Assembly (NCBI GenBank): GCA_910578395.1
Contig: CAJTPZ010000004.1
Location: forward strand, 124,001-188,000
Length of the DNA: 64,000 nt
Direction: 5' to 3'
Origin: an uncultured Muribaculaceae bacterium
GTDB taxonomy: Bacteria; Bacteroidota; Bacteroidia; Bacteroidales; Muribaculaceae
The position numbers and the translations under genes were made by a program. Shown piece by piece: positions 9,014 through 18,570 of the stretch; the stretch's first letter is position 1; every line of letters begins with the position of its first letter. The notes below the pieces were generated by a model. It worked only from the letters and a program-made list of their open reading frames with translations. It had not been told where the DNA came from and ran no database searches.

Positions 9014-10096
9014 TTATAATTGAAAAGCTGTCTGAAGCGGAAAATGGTCGGAACCTCCGGTGCGTAAACGGCGTGTCCACAGCGGTCGGTCCATGCCACG
9101 ATAGAGTATCTGGTCTATATGAAAATAAAACCGGTTGGACCGGTAAGTCCAAGTAGGGCCGAACCCTCCCTGAGCCCAGGCACCCTTGAGAGAACACTGT
9201 TTCTGGAGCTGATTCACGACATAACTGCCTGGAACATCATTGAAATCTCCACACAGAATAACCCGACGGCATGTATCGGCCGAAATGATACGCTGGATCA
9301 TCTCTCCCTCGTCGGCATGACATCGCATGGCATGAGTCACTTTCGGAAGAAGCTCATGACGCACTTCCGACATATTGTGTTTCAGATCTCCGTCGGTCAG
9401 CTGACGATATACCTGTTTGTCATTGCTGTCAAAACCAAACGATTGCAGATGTACCGAATAGACATCGACCTGATCGCCATCGACATTGATCTTCCATCCT
9501 GCAAACTGCGCGGTTCCGGTCGGCTTTTCCTTGATTTTTATAGGCGAAACAGGATAACGGCTCAAAATTGCCATACCGTCGCTATTGAAACGGCGGTAGG
9601 GATAAACCGCCTTTAACGAATCGACTTGCGCGTCAACATATCCGAGCGATGGAATAGCCTTGTCAAGCGACGGGCACTCCTGCAATGCCGCAACCGACGC
9701 GCCGGATGCAAGAATCGCAGCGACAGTAGGATTATATCCCTCTACAGTCTCGTCGTCATAGACTCTGAGACTATAGACGTTATAGGTCAGTAATGAAAAT
9801 ATATCTGCGTCAGCCGATGCATCAAGTTGTGCGTTGAACGGCGAAACCGCCTTGACTCCGGAATAACTGCACACCCATGCCAAAACACATACGACAAGCG
9901 TGCTCCATGAGCGCGTGACGGCGGCAAGAAGCGTTATGACAGCAAGAGCCACCCCCCAGAAGGTAAGCGTCAGAGTCAGCACTCCGGGCCATGACCATAC
10001 ACGCGGATCAACCTTACCGCCAAATGAAGCTCCTACAAGGCATATACCCACACCGACAGCGGCTACAAGCAATAATATCTTAAACAGTTTCTTCAT
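9014..10096 (-). CDS. Membrane-anchored endonuclease/exonuclease/phosphatase (EEP) family protein
   Basis: 360 residues. Three hydrophobic segments occupy about residues 5-90, after which the EEP domain faces the periplasm: LLTYNVYSL, VAALQECPS (metal-binding Glu), VDVYSVHLQS, ILCGDFNDVPGS (catalytic Asp/Asn) and GSDHFPLQ (catalytic His). These enzymes cut phosphodiester bonds in DNA, RNA or phospholipids; the substrate cannot be told. All catalytic motifs are present. Its start overlaps the stop of the U32 gene by four bases (10093-10096). Similar three-helix EEP proteins are common in Bacteroidetes. Confidence 0.9.
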   Translation of the reverse strand: MKKLFKILLLVAAVGVGICLVGASFGGKVDPRVWSWPGVLTLTLTFWGVALAVITLLAAVTRSWSTLVVCVLAWVCSYSGVKAVSPFNAQLDASADADIFSLLTYNVYSLRVYDDETVEGYNPTVAAILASGASVAALQECPSLDKAIPSLGYVDAQVDSLKAVYPYRRFNSDGMAILSRYPVSPIKIKEKPTGTAQFAGWKINVDGDQVDVYSVHLQSFGFDSNDKQVYRQLTDGDLKHNMSEVRHELLPKVTHAMRCHADEGEMIQRIISADTCRRVILCGDFNDVPGSYVVNQLQKQCSLKGAWAQGGFGPTWTYRSNRFYFHIDQILYRGMDRPLWTRRLRTGGSDHFPLQTAFQL

Positions 10097-11370
10097 TTAT
10101 GAATCTGATCTGTAGGTGCCCACAGATATAACCGATCACCTGGACGCACGCGCTCCGGTACAGGAAGCGAAAACAGTTGTCCTTTCACTACCTCAGGCTC
10201 CGGATCACGGTCGAGACGTAACTCTTCCACTTTAAATATCAGCGCACCTGTCGTCGGGCCGGTCACAACCACCTCATCGCCCGGCTTGAGAGCGCCACTT
10301 TCCATCAGGAACTCACCAACTCCAAGACGCGGATAATAGCGCACCGCCTTTGCACAATATTTCTTGACACGCGTGGCCGACGATCCATATTTGCCCGACC
10401 ATTCGCCCATACGACGGCCAAGATAGTAGCCGTCCCAGAATCCACGGTTGAATATTTTTTCAAGACGTCCTTTCCACCGGTCCACTTTCTCTTGGCCAAA
10501 AGTTCCGTTGAGCACCGAGTCAAGCGCCTCGCGGTAACATGCCACGGCCGTAGCCACATACTCAGGTCCACGAGCACGTCCCTCTATCTTAAACACCCTT
10601 ACGCCGGCATCGATCATGCGGTCGAGAAAACCTATCGTGCACAGATCCTTGGGCGACATTATATACTGGTTTTCCACATCAAGGCTGTCGCCTGTCTCCT
10701 TATCGGTAACTGTGTAGCCCCGACGGCATATCTGGGTGCATGCGCCACGGTTGGCGCTGGAGTTCATCAGATGCATACTCAGATAGCATTTTCCCGACAT
10801 AGCCAGGCAAAGCGCTCCATGACAGAACATCTCTATCTTGACCGGCTCACCTCCGGGACCACGCACATCGTCACGTACTATAGCCTCATGTATGGCCTGC
10901 ACCTTGTCCATGTCAAGCTCACGCGCCAGCACCATAACATCGGCCCACCTGGCATAATGCTTAACCGCCATGATGTTGGTGACATTGCACTGGGTGGATA
11001 TGTGCACCTCAACTCCTCGCTCGCGCGCCATAGCTATCACAGCCGGATCGGCTGCTATGACAGCCGACACACCACTCTCGGCAACTGCGTCCAGCGTAGC
11101 GGCCACTGCATCGAGATCTGAGTCAAACACTACAGTGTTGAGAGTGAGATAAGACTTTACACCATGCTCATTGCACAGCGCGGCAATCTCTCTCAGATCC
11201 GAGAGATTGAAATTGGCACTCGACCGTGAGCGCATATTAAGCCCTTCGACACCGAAGTACACAGAGTCGGCCCCAGCCGCGATAGCGGCATGGAGAGACT
11301 CGCGGCTACCGGCGGGAGCCATTATTTCAAAGTCTGACCTTTTCAGACCAATCGCTTTTGCATCTTCCAT
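10093..11370 (-). CDS. U32-family protein, probable tRNA hydroxylation factor TrhP-like
   Basis: 425 residues from the ATG at 11370; the TTG 30 bases upstream is less likely because a -7 box (11376-11383) lies between them. The N-terminal TIM-barrel-like domain has MAPAGSRESLHAAIAAGAD, and cysteines expected to bind an iron-sulphur cluster lie in MFCHGALCLAMSGKC and GACTQICRRG. This pattern fits TrhP (formerly YegQ), which takes part in prephenate-dependent 5-hydroxyuridine formation in tRNA, rather than a true peptidase. RlhA and UbiU/V are related alternatives with different lengths. It heads the operon with the EEP and DUF3575 genes. Confidence 0.85.
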   Translation of the reverse strand: MEDAKAIGLKRSDFEIMAPAGSRESLHAAIAAGADSVYFGVEGLNMRSRSSANFNLSDLREIAALCNEHGVKSYLTLNTVVFDSDLDAVAATLDAVAESGVSAVIAADPAVIAMARERGVEVHISTQCNVTNIMAVKHYARWADVMVLARELDMDKVQAIHEAIVRDDVRGPGGEPVKIEMFCHGALCLAMSGKCYLSMHLMNSSANRGACTQICRRGYTVTDKETGDSLDVENQYIMSPKDLCTIGFLDRMIDAGVRVFKIEGRARGPEYVATAVACYREALDSVLNGTFGQEKVDRWKGRLEKIFNRGFWDGYYLGRRMGEWSGKYGSSATRVKKYCAKAVRYYPRLGVGEFLMESGALKPGDEVVVTGPTTGALIFKVEELRLDRDPEPEVVKGQLFSLPVPERVRPGDRLYLWAPTDQIHK

Positions 11371-11375
11371 AACCC

Positions 11376-11383
11376 CAAAGTTA
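11376..11383 (-). promoter_or_regulatory. -7 box upstream of U32 gene
   Basis: TAACTTTG fits TAnnTTTG and ends 6 bases before the ATG at 11370, which predicts a leaderless or nearly leaderless transcript. Confidence 0.5.
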
Positions 11384-11437
11384 TAAAGTTTTTTTGGCAA
11401 AGGAAGTTTTTACAGCCATATATACCACAAATTGAAT

Positions 11438-11470
11438 CCGGCCGACTCCCCATCTCGGAGAATCGGCCGG
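11438..11470. terminator. Hairpin downstream of the sus operon
   Basis: An 8-bp GC-rich stem (CCGGCCGA at 11438-11445 with 11463-11470) that can extend through TCC/GGA. It lies after the last sus gene (minus strand) without a strong T-run, so it is a possible terminator or RNA-stabilising 3' hairpin. Confidence 0.5.
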
Positions 11471-11521
11471 GCCAATCATAACCAATTGCATCTAACAGCT
11501 GCAATTGCACCTATACATACT

Positions 11522-12631
11522 TCAATCAAGCGGAATAAACTTAATCTTCATCAGATATGTATTCAACTCGACTCGATATTCACCCTCACGGGTTATATTC
11601 CATTTGTTGTCGGGATTACCGCCGGGGACCATCTGCACGCTGTCATCGCCATCCCAGTCAGTACCGTTGGCAACAGGCATGAGTGTATCGCAGCCCCAGT
11701 TTCCGGTAGCAAGAGGAAGCTTCATCTCTCCCACACTCAGGTGGCCTTCCCAGAAGAATATTTCCGGGTTTTCAGCATCACGCTCCATCTCCACGGGATT
11801 GTTGATATCCCATCCGCAAGGAACTGCGTTGCCTACCATCCACACATTTTCATATTCTGCCGGAACTTTCTCCCACTTACAGGTCATCTCTTTTGTAGAG
11901 ACAGTCACCAGATAATAACCTGTGCCGGGAGCCGCCAGCAAGTCATCGGGCTCATCGGCTTCAGTGCGGCGGACAATGGTATTGTCATCTTCGCCTTTGT
12001 TGAGCGAAGGCAGCTGTGTTGTCTTGTTATACACAAATTTCACACCTGTACCGGTGTCAAACTTTCCATACCAGGAATACTGCTTTCCAAGCACAAGCTC
12101 GTTCATAGCGTCGGAAGCGCCGGTTCCCATTGCCGAGTTCACAATCCACAAAGGACGCGAAACAGCATGAAATCCTTTCATCAAGAAAGTCACCTTTGAC
12201 AGTTCCGGCTTCTGATACAATTCCGGATTTTCAACCGTGGCCACAATCTCTGCCTCAATTTTCACTGTTGTCTCAGGACTTACGCCCCAGCCGAGCAGGT
12301 AGTCGTTAAGTTCGTCATTTGTGAACGATATGGACGTCTGGTCGTCTGCGATTGCAATAAGGTCGGTAGAAGTCTCGAAATTATTGTCGGCGACATCCAT
12401 GCGGAAATACGACTTGACCACTGATCCTTCTCCGCGGTCTGAAGGTGCATTCCATGTGAAGGTGAGCGCCTCACCGTCAGGATTGTTTGCATCAAGCTCC
12501 ACCTCTTCGGCCGAGACACTTATAAGCATCTGATCCTCGGGGTTTTCAATAATATATTGAACGTCATCCGATTCACACGACGCTAATGCCGGAAGCAGTA
12601 GTGCAAGCAGGTATTTATATGATTTTATCAT
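11522..12631 (-). CDS. SusE/SusF-like surface glycan-binding lipoprotein
   Basis: 369 residues with a lipoprotein signal (LLPALASCES, lipid on Cys 19). The N-terminal SusE domain includes the phrase EALTFTWNAPSD, followed by two Ig/CBM-like modules with tryptophans (SWYGKFDTG, ENVWMVGNAV, KWNITREGEYRV) as seen in SusE/SusF proteins. These are anchored on the outer leaflet, hold starch-like or other glycans and aid the SusCD importer. It is the last gene after susD (36 bases). The bound glycan cannot be inferred. A short Asp/Glu-rich sequence follows the lipid-anchored cysteine. Confidence 0.88.
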   Translation of the reverse strand: MIKSYKYLLALLLPALASCESDDVQYIIENPEDQMLISVSAEEVELDANNPDGEALTFTWNAPSDRGEGSVVKSYFRMDVADNNFETSTDLIAIADDQTSISFTNDELNDYLLGWGVSPETTVKIEAEIVATVENPELYQKPELSKVTFLMKGFHAVSRPLWIVNSAMGTGASDAMNELVLGKQYSWYGKFDTGTGVKFVYNKTTQLPSLNKGEDDNTIVRRTEADEPDDLLAAPGTGYYLVTVSTKEMTCKWEKVPAEYENVWMVGNAVPCGWDINNPVEMERDAENPEIFFWEGHLSVGEMKLPLATGNWGCDTLMPVANGTDWDGDDSVQMVPGGNPDNKWNITREGEYRVELNTYLMKIKFIPLD

Positions 12632-12667
12632 GACTTTTCAATCAATTGGGTTAGTTTCTATGAGAAA

Positions 12668-14542
12668 TCACTGGTCGGCACCGTCCCAGTAAGGAGCCTG
12701 CACAAGATTGGGGTTCTTGTCGATCTCGTCCTGATAGATAGGGAGCCAATAGAGCGACTTGCGGTATACACGCGGGATAACCTCGGTGCGCTGGAAGAAT
12801 GTCTCGGGCGTGTCACCGTAGAAATTCATACCGGTGAACGATCCGTTGAGCCACTCCTCGCCTTTTTTCCAACGACGGATGTCATGATAACGCAATCCCT
12901 CGCAGCCAAGCTCGATACGACGCTCGGCCCAGATGAGTTTGCGCATTTCATCCTGGTCGTTGACATTTACATGGATATTCTCATTGTCGGTAGCGCCCGA
13001 TGTGTATGTGCGCAATCCTGCACGCTTTCTGATCTCATTGAGATAGAAAAGCATCTGGCTGCGGTCACCGCCTGCCTCGTTGAGAGCCTCGGCATAGTTC
13101 AGATATGCCTCACCGAGACGATAGACGATACCGGGACGATACTGGTTTTCTGCCACATTTTTCTCAAAGTCGGGATGAACGCGTTTACGGAGCAGATAAC
13201 CTGTCTGCGGAGCATCGTGAGTACCGATGTTATCCTTGTGAAGATACATCATGTCGAAATTACGTTTCTTGCAATAGAGATAGGCGTTCTGGTAGTTGAC
13301 CGAAACATAGAAACGCGGCTCACGATGAGTGTACATGTTGTAGGTACCGGCCTCGTTGATGATCATGTTCTGCTTGTCGACCTGTTTGCGGCCTTTCCAC
13401 GCAGTGTATCTCACCTCATCCTCTGTAGAGAACCCTTCCTCTACATAACCCGAGTTGGGATCATCGATAGGCAGACCGTTCTCCATAAAGAACGCATCCA
13501 CAAACTCCTGGTAAACACCGAGACCACCATTGCCGCCGTCACCCTTGGTGAATGAATGTGACTGATACTCGCCATAGTTGGAATCGGGACGTGCGAAAAG
13601 GATCTCAGGACAGTCATTTGCATTAAGCGGCAGAAACAGGTTCTGATAAGAGCTGAAAGGGTCAATCGATCCATCCTCATTGTACTCGATATAAAGTTTG
13701 TGACCATTGGCATGGGCGGCTTCTATAAGCTCGCGGCAGGCCTCGGCGGCACGAGTCCATTTCGAGGCGTCGTAGGATGTGCTGAAAAGATTGTTGCCCT
13801 CGCGGTCACGGAAATCGGCATAGTCAGGGTTACCATTGGTAAGAGGACTTGCGGCATAGAGAAGCATACGTGCGCGCACTGCCAGACACATGATCGATGT
13901 AGCGCGTCCATACTTGTTTATCTCACTATAGGAAGCCGGCAGCAACTGTGAAAGTTCTTTAAGCTCATTGTCAATCCAGTCGACAATCTCATCGTAAGGA
14001 GTGGGACCAAACATAAGCTCGGCGGCACTTGCCTCCGATGGAGCAAGATATCCGGGCTTGAAAGGTATCGGTCCATAGGAGTTGAGCATCTGCCAGTAGG
14101 CATAGGCCATAAGGAAACGGCACTCAAGCTTCATGAGAGCCACTTCATCTGACGACAGGCCCTCTTCAGGTATCGCATGGGCTCTCTGATTGAAAATAAG
14201 AGCCTGGCGTATACATTTCGGCATCTTGGCCCAGTGGTCGCCTCCCCATCCGGTCGAAGTGTTCACATTGCCACGCAGCCAGGGTATTGTGTTCCATCCC
14301 CACTGCTGCCAGCGCTCCGAGGCATAAAGGTCATCGGCAAGCACATCCCAGCCTTCGGTATTCACCCATCCCCAATATGGATCGGGAATACAGGAATAGA
14401 CTCCGCCAAGCCAGCGCTCGGTAAGTATCCTATTGTCGAAAACCTGATCAATGGTCAGCTCGGTATCTTCCTCTTTGTCGAGATAACTCTCACATGAACA
14501 GAGACCCACAAGAGCGATCAGGCATATAAATAATTTTTTCAT
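12668..14542 (-). CDS. SusD/RagB-family nutrient-binding lipoprotein
   Basis: 624 residues with a lipoprotein signal (ALVGLCSCES). The TPR-rich alpha-helical SusD fold is visible as LDKEEDTELTIDQVF near the N-terminus, the helical core (LMKLECRFLMAYAYWQML) and the C-terminal RagB domain (RLGEAYLNYAEALNEAGG, IWAERRIELGCEGLRYHDI). SusD-like proteins form the lid over the SusC channel and bind the glycan. It lies 28 bases after susC and is slightly longer than the common 520-600 residues, which is normal for large-glycan systems. Substrate is unknown. Confidence 0.95.
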   Translation of the reverse strand: MKKLFICLIALVGLCSCESYLDKEEDTELTIDQVFDNRILTERWLGGVYSCIPDPYWGWVNTEGWDVLADDLYASERWQQWGWNTIPWLRGNVNTSTGWGGDHWAKMPKCIRQALIFNQRAHAIPEEGLSSDEVALMKLECRFLMAYAYWQMLNSYGPIPFKPGYLAPSEASAAELMFGPTPYDEIVDWIDNELKELSQLLPASYSEINKYGRATSIMCLAVRARMLLYAASPLTNGNPDYADFRDREGNNLFSTSYDASKWTRAAEACRELIEAAHANGHKLYIEYNEDGSIDPFSSYQNLFLPLNANDCPEILFARPDSNYGEYQSHSFTKGDGGNGGLGVYQEFVDAFFMENGLPIDDPNSGYVEEGFSTEDEVRYTAWKGRKQVDKQNMIINEAGTYNMYTHREPRFYVSVNYQNAYLYCKKRNFDMMYLHKDNIGTHDAPQTGYLLRKRVHPDFEKNVAENQYRPGIVYRLGEAYLNYAEALNEAGGDRSQMLFYLNEIRKRAGLRTYTSGATDNENIHVNVNDQDEMRKLIWAERRIELGCEGLRYHDIRRWKKGEEWLNGSFTGMNFYGDTPETFFQRTEVIPRVYRKSLYWLPIYQDEIDKNPNLVQAPYWDGADQ

Positions 14543-14570
14543 CTATTTATCAGATTGTTTTGTTATTGCA

Positions 14571-17500
14571 TTAGAACTTAAAGTCGAGACCAAACATCAC
14601 CGAACGCATTGCCGGATATTTGAGACCTGTGCCGGTGTCGAGCTCCGGATCCCAGAGTTTGAACTTCGAGAAATAGAAGAGGTCGTTGCCGCTGATGTAT
14701 ATGCGGGTATTGGACGAACCATACTTACGTGTAAAGCTCTTCGGAAGAGTGTAGCCGAGTTCGACAGTCTTGAGGCGGAGGAAGCTTATATCCTTTTTCC
14801 ACCATGTGGAGCTCACCTGATTCTGGGTGTTTTTGCCATAAGTAAGACGAGGCCAGAACACATCCTGCGACTGCTTCTCATCGTCCCATGCATCAGTGTA
14901 GTTGGAGAAGATGTTGTACATCGTACCCATACCGGCACCGGGAATAATGTTGCTGCCTACAGAGATCATGCGGTGTGAATCGCCTGTTCCCTGGAAGAAG
15001 AAGTTGAAATCAACATTCTTGAAGCGGAGGTTACCGCCAAAACCATAGAGGATTCGCGGAGTAGTTACGCCGCCGATATAACCCTGGTCACGTGAGTTGA
15101 TAACACCGTCACCATTCATATCCCTATATTTGATATCACCGGGGCGTACGTCGGCACTGAGTTCCGAGACAGGAAGTCCGGGAAGAAGCTTGCCGCTCTC
15201 GTCGAAGTCGGCTGCGGTGTAAAGACCATCGGCCCAATATCCATAGAGAGTATTGATCGACTGTCCGGTAAGTGAACGGTAGGTTCCCTTTATCGACTCG
15301 GGATCATCATATTCAAGCACCTTGTTCTTGGCATAGGTGAATGTTCCGCGGAGACCAACAGTCCAGTCCTCGCCAAATCCCTGATGATAGTTCAGCTCAA
15401 CCTCGACACCCTTGTTCTGCACCTTGCCGAAGTTGGCCCACGGCGTGGTGGCGAAACCAATCTGGGTGGGGATGATACGGCGCTGCATGAAGATGTTTTT
15501 GCGGTCCTCCTTAAACACATCGACCTGAAGATCGAGAGCGCTCCACAGACCTATTTCCAGGCCGAGGTTGTACTTGGTCACAGTTTCCCATGTGAGGTTG
15601 GAGACACCTACGTCACCCTCGCGTATGCCGTCACCACGGAAGAAACCGTTGGTTGGACCGAACCGATAGCCCGAAACACCCTGATTGATGGTCGTGATGT
15701 AGGCGAAACGGCGGCTGTTGTTGCCGAGATTGTCATTACCAACCTGACCTACCGAAGCACGCAGTTTAAGTTTATCAAGATTCTGCGAGAAATCCGACAT
15801 AAATCTCTCATTGGAAAGAATCCATCCGAGAGCCATAGAGGGGAAGAAGCCGTAGCGCTTGCCCGGAGCGAAGTTCTCCGATCCGTTGTAACCGAAATTA
15901 AACTCAGCTACATATCTGGAGTCATAGGTGTATGACGCACGACCGGCGATACCCTGATGACGGTATGGCTGGATGCCTCCGTCGTCATAGCTGTCGCGGT
16001 TGAACAGGAACATAGCGTCGACACGGTGCAGATCGTTGAAAAGACGGTTGTAGCTTACCGCAGCTTCAAGATAAGTGCGGGCATTACCATAATCAGTGCC
16101 GTTGTGGTGATTCAGGAACTCCGATCCGTTAGTATTGTTAGGCTCTGTGTGAATCAGGTTTCCTTCGAGATCGCGACCGGAAGCGATACCGTAATACACC
16201 GGCTCACGGTCGGCATAATGGATCTTGTTGTTGTAAACGTCAAACGAGAACAACGCACGCACCTTCAGGCCTTCGAGAAGCATCTTCAGATCCTGGTCGA
16301 CGCTCACAAGCGCCTGTATCTGCGATGTGGTGCGTTTTGTGTAGCCGGTCTGAGTAAGCAAAGCCCACGGGTTCAAGCGGCCAGAGTCACGTGGAATGCG
16401 TCCGTCGGAATAGATGGCGGGATGCACGAAAGGCACAGTCTCAAAAGCATAGTTGAACACGTCGGTGGTCGAAGATGCATTCTTGCGCAGCGACTGCATG
16501 TAGCCGCCCACATTGAAACGCACCAGAGTCGTCTTGGTAAGGTCCATGTCGACATTGGCACGCACATTATACTTCTGAAGACCTGTTGAAGTGTCGTAAG
16601 GGAGGTTATTGTCGCGGTTCATATTGCCCGACTCACGGAAGAATGAGGCGGTAAGAGCGTAACGGAGGAAGTCGGAACCACCCGAAATACCGAGATTGGC
16701 GCGCGTGTTTTCCGATACGTCCTTGGTGATGGCATCTACCCAGTCAACATCAGGATAAAGGTCGGGATCATAACCGGAGATAGTGCGGTCGATGCGCTGC
16801 TGCGGGAAAATCTCGCGGCCTGCAAGATCGTTGATAAGTGTCATGTGCTCAGCCGCACCTACAAATTCAGGAAGTTTCGTCGGCTTACGGAAAGACTGCT
16901 CCACACGGAATGTCACTGTTGGCGCTCCGATCTTACCGCGCTTGGTGTTCACGAGAATGACACCATTGGCGCCACGCACACCATACATAGCCGATGCCGA
17001 TGCGTCCTTCAGCAACGAGAACGACTCGATTTCCGCCGGGTCGATATCATCGAGACTGCGCTCGACACCATCGATAAGTACAAGCGGAGAGGTGCCTCCG
17101 GCAAATGACGATATGCCTCGGATCCAGAAGTTGGAGGAGTCATAGCCCGGCTCACCGCTCGGACGATAGGCGATGACGCCTGCAAGCTGTCCGGCAAGAT
17201 TGCCTGTCATCGAACGGGTAGCGTTAACCTGAAGTTTCTGAGGCTCGATAGTGGTGATAGAACCCACAACCGAAGCACGGCGCTGTGTGCCGAAACCTAC
17301 TACCACCGCTTCCTCAAGCTCTTTTACATCGGCATCCATGACAATACGCAGAATCGAGTGGTTACCCACCTTTACCTCCTGCTCCTTGAAGCCTACATAC
17401 GAAACCTTGAGCGTTGAATTTTTATTGGCGACTTCAATAAAGAAGTTACCGTCAATATCGGTCATACAACCGTTTCCGGTACCGACTTCGATAATTGTAG

Positions 17501-17666
17501 CGCCCACAAGCGGCTCATTATCCGTATCGGTCACCGTACCTGAAATTTTTATCGATGCCGCCACATATGCCGGGCAAAGCATTGCAATTAACAGGCAAGT
17601 CAGAAAAATCAGACACCTTCCTGGAACACGTAGCCGCCCCACAGAAACTTGCAAGATTGTTTTCAT
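14571..17666 (-). CDS. SusC/RagA-type TonB-dependent glycan transporter
   Basis: 1031 residues with a signal peptide, an N-terminal carboxypeptidase-regulatory-like domain (ISGTVTDTDNEPLVGA), a TonB box region (EEAVVVGFGTQ), the plug with the SusC signature IESFSLLKDASASAMYGVRG and the 22-strand barrel ending in FGLDFKF. It carries oligosaccharides over the outer membrane with TonB energy. It is the first gene of a susC-susD-susE operon. No glycoside hydrolase, sensor or sigma factor is adjacent, so regulation comes from elsewhere or from the leader, which has an 11-G tract (minus strand) 67 bases before the start. Confidence 0.96.
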   Translation of the reverse strand: MKTILQVSVGRLRVPGRCLIFLTCLLIAMLCPAYVAASIKISGTVTDTDNEPLVGATIIEVGTGNGCMTDIDGNFFIEVANKNSTLKVSYVGFKEQEVKVGNHSILRIVMDADVKELEEAVVVGFGTQRRASVVGSITTIEPQKLQVNATRSMTGNLAGQLAGVIAYRPSGEPGYDSSNFWIRGISSFAGGTSPLVLIDGVERSLDDIDPAEIESFSLLKDASASAMYGVRGANGVILVNTKRGKIGAPTVTFRVEQSFRKPTKLPEFVGAAEHMTLINDLAGREIFPQQRIDRTISGYDPDLYPDVDWVDAITKDVSENTRANLGISGGSDFLRYALTASFFRESGNMNRDNNLPYDTSTGLQKYNVRANVDMDLTKTTLVRFNVGGYMQSLRKNASSTTDVFNYAFETVPFVHPAIYSDGRIPRDSGRLNPWALLTQTGYTKRTTSQIQALVSVDQDLKMLLEGLKVRALFSFDVYNNKIHYADREPVYYGIASGRDLEGNLIHTEPNNTNGSEFLNHHNGTDYGNARTYLEAAVSYNRLFNDLHRVDAMFLFNRDSYDDGGIQPYRHQGIAGRASYTYDSRYVAEFNFGYNGSENFAPGKRYGFFPSMALGWILSNERFMSDFSQNLDKLKLRASVGQVGNDNLGNNSRRFAYITTINQGVSGYRFGPTNGFFRGDGIREGDVGVSNLTWETVTKYNLGLEIGLWSALDLQVDVFKEDRKNIFMQRRIIPTQIGFATTPWANFGKVQNKGVEVELNYHQGFGEDWTVGLRGTFTYAKNKVLEYDDPESIKGTYRSLTGQSINTLYGYWADGLYTAADFDESGKLLPGLPVSELSADVRPGDIKYRDMNGDGVINSRDQGYIGGVTTPRILYGFGGNLRFKNVDFNFFFQGTGDSHRMISVGSNIIPGAGMGTMYNIFSNYTDAWDDEKQSQDVFWPRLTYGKNTQNQVSSTWWKKDISFLRLKTVELGYTLPKSFTRKYGSSNTRIYISGNDLFYFSKFKLWDPELDTGTGLKYPAMRSVMFGLDFKF

Positions 17667-17732
17667 TAAATGATATTTAAGTTAATAATTGGTTTTTCCG
17701 GTATTTATTCCGATCGGAAGAGGGGATGTTTA

Positions 17733-17743
17733 CCCCCCCCCCC
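17733..17743 (-). repeat. 11-base homopolymer G tract in susC leader
   Basis: A run of eleven C on the + strand, thus G on the susC strand, 67 bases before the susC start and between the likely promoter region and the gene. Such tracts slip easily during replication; a role in phase variation is only a suggestion. Confidence 0.6.
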
Positions 17744-17802
17744 ATTAACCTTTATTAACTAAATATCAAGGAATGAGAAAGAGAATACTCAGCTCTCTAA
17801 CG

Positions 17803-17812
17803 ATAACGTTAT
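17803..17812. promoter_or_regulatory. Palindrome resembling a LacI-type operator
   Basis: ATAACGTTAT is a perfect 10-base palindrome with a central CG, in the intergenic region shared by susC and the cobalamin adenosyltransferase gene. LacI-family operators often have this form. It may control susC, but no regulator gene is near. Confidence 0.3.
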
Positions 17813-17924
17813 GCAAAATAACTGGAAAAATGTTTAATTTCCAAAAAAAAGTGTATCTATATTAAAAAATACATGACGTTGTGCCGATTATTTTTTTTAG
17901 AATGTTTTTATAATCATAATATTT

Positions 17925-17954
17925 TTGTTTGACAATCTATTTGTTATATTTTTG
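17925..17954 (+). promoter_or_regulatory. Promoter of the cobalamin adenosyltransferase gene
   Basis: TTG (17925-17927), 19 bases, then TATTTTTG (17947-17954): a complete Bacteroidetes-type promoter with the expected spacing, about 30 bases before the ATG. Confidence 0.75.
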
Positions 17955-17984
17955 CGCTCCAATTATCAATAGCGCTCAATAAAA

Positions 17985-18548
17985 ATGAAAAAAAGTATCG
18001 TATATACCCGCACCGGCGACCTCGGCACAACCGGACTTGTCGGCGGAGAGCGCGTCAAAAAATCATCGTTACGGGTCGACACATACGGCACCGTGGACGA
18101 ACTGAATTCATGTATCGGCGTAGTCGCATCCATGTCCGACATAACCCAAGACATCCGCACAGAACTACAGTGGATTCAAAACAAGCTGTTCAACCTCGGA
18201 TCATATCTCGCCACCAATCCCGGCGACGAAATGACACAGGCTCCAGGATTCGGACATGACACCGTCTCGCGTCTCGAGCATGAAATCGACAGGATGGACG
18301 AGTCTCTGCCGCCCCTTACCCGGTTTGTGTTGCCTGGAGGCTGCACCTCGGCAGCTTATGCCAACGTGGCCAGATCAGTGTGCCGTCGCGCCGAACGACG
18401 CATAGTGGAACTCGCGGAGACTTCGTGGGTCGACCCCGACACACTCCGATTTGTCAACCGCCTGAGCGATTATCTGTTCATACTGTCACGGTATCTCAAC
18501 ATTTCGTCAAACTCAGCGGAAATATTCTGGCAAAAAGAAAGTAAATAA
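17985..18548 (+). CDS. PduO-type cob(I)alamin adenosyltransferase
   Basis: 187 residues. The ATP-binding start YTRTGDLGTT (7-16) and the later motifs GTVDELNSCIG, FVLPGG and ARSVCRRAERRI are those of PduO/MMAB-type adenosyltransferases, which act as trimers and move the adenosyl group of ATP to cob(I)alamin to make coenzyme B12. In Bacteroidales this supports methylmalonyl-CoA mutase and other B12 enzymes. Full length. It is 22 bases upstream of the DUF2795 gene, with which it is probably co-transcribed; the pair is a frequent arrangement in the group as I recall. Confidence 0.93.
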   Translation: MKKSIVYTRTGDLGTTGLVGGERVKKSSLRVDTYGTVDELNSCIGVVASMSDITQDIRTELQWIQNKLFNLGSYLATNPGDEMTQAPGFGHDTVSRLEHEIDRMDESLPPLTRFVLPGGCTSAAYANVARSVCRRAERRIVELAETSWVDPDTLRFVNRLSDYLFILSRYLNISSNSAEIFWQKESK

Positions 18549-18570
18549 ACAAACTAAAATATATCCTAAC

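Noticed and set aside
11438..11470. CCGGCCGA hairpin as an operator
   Set aside because: It lies after the last gene of the sus operon, not near a promoter, so a 3' hairpin is more likely.
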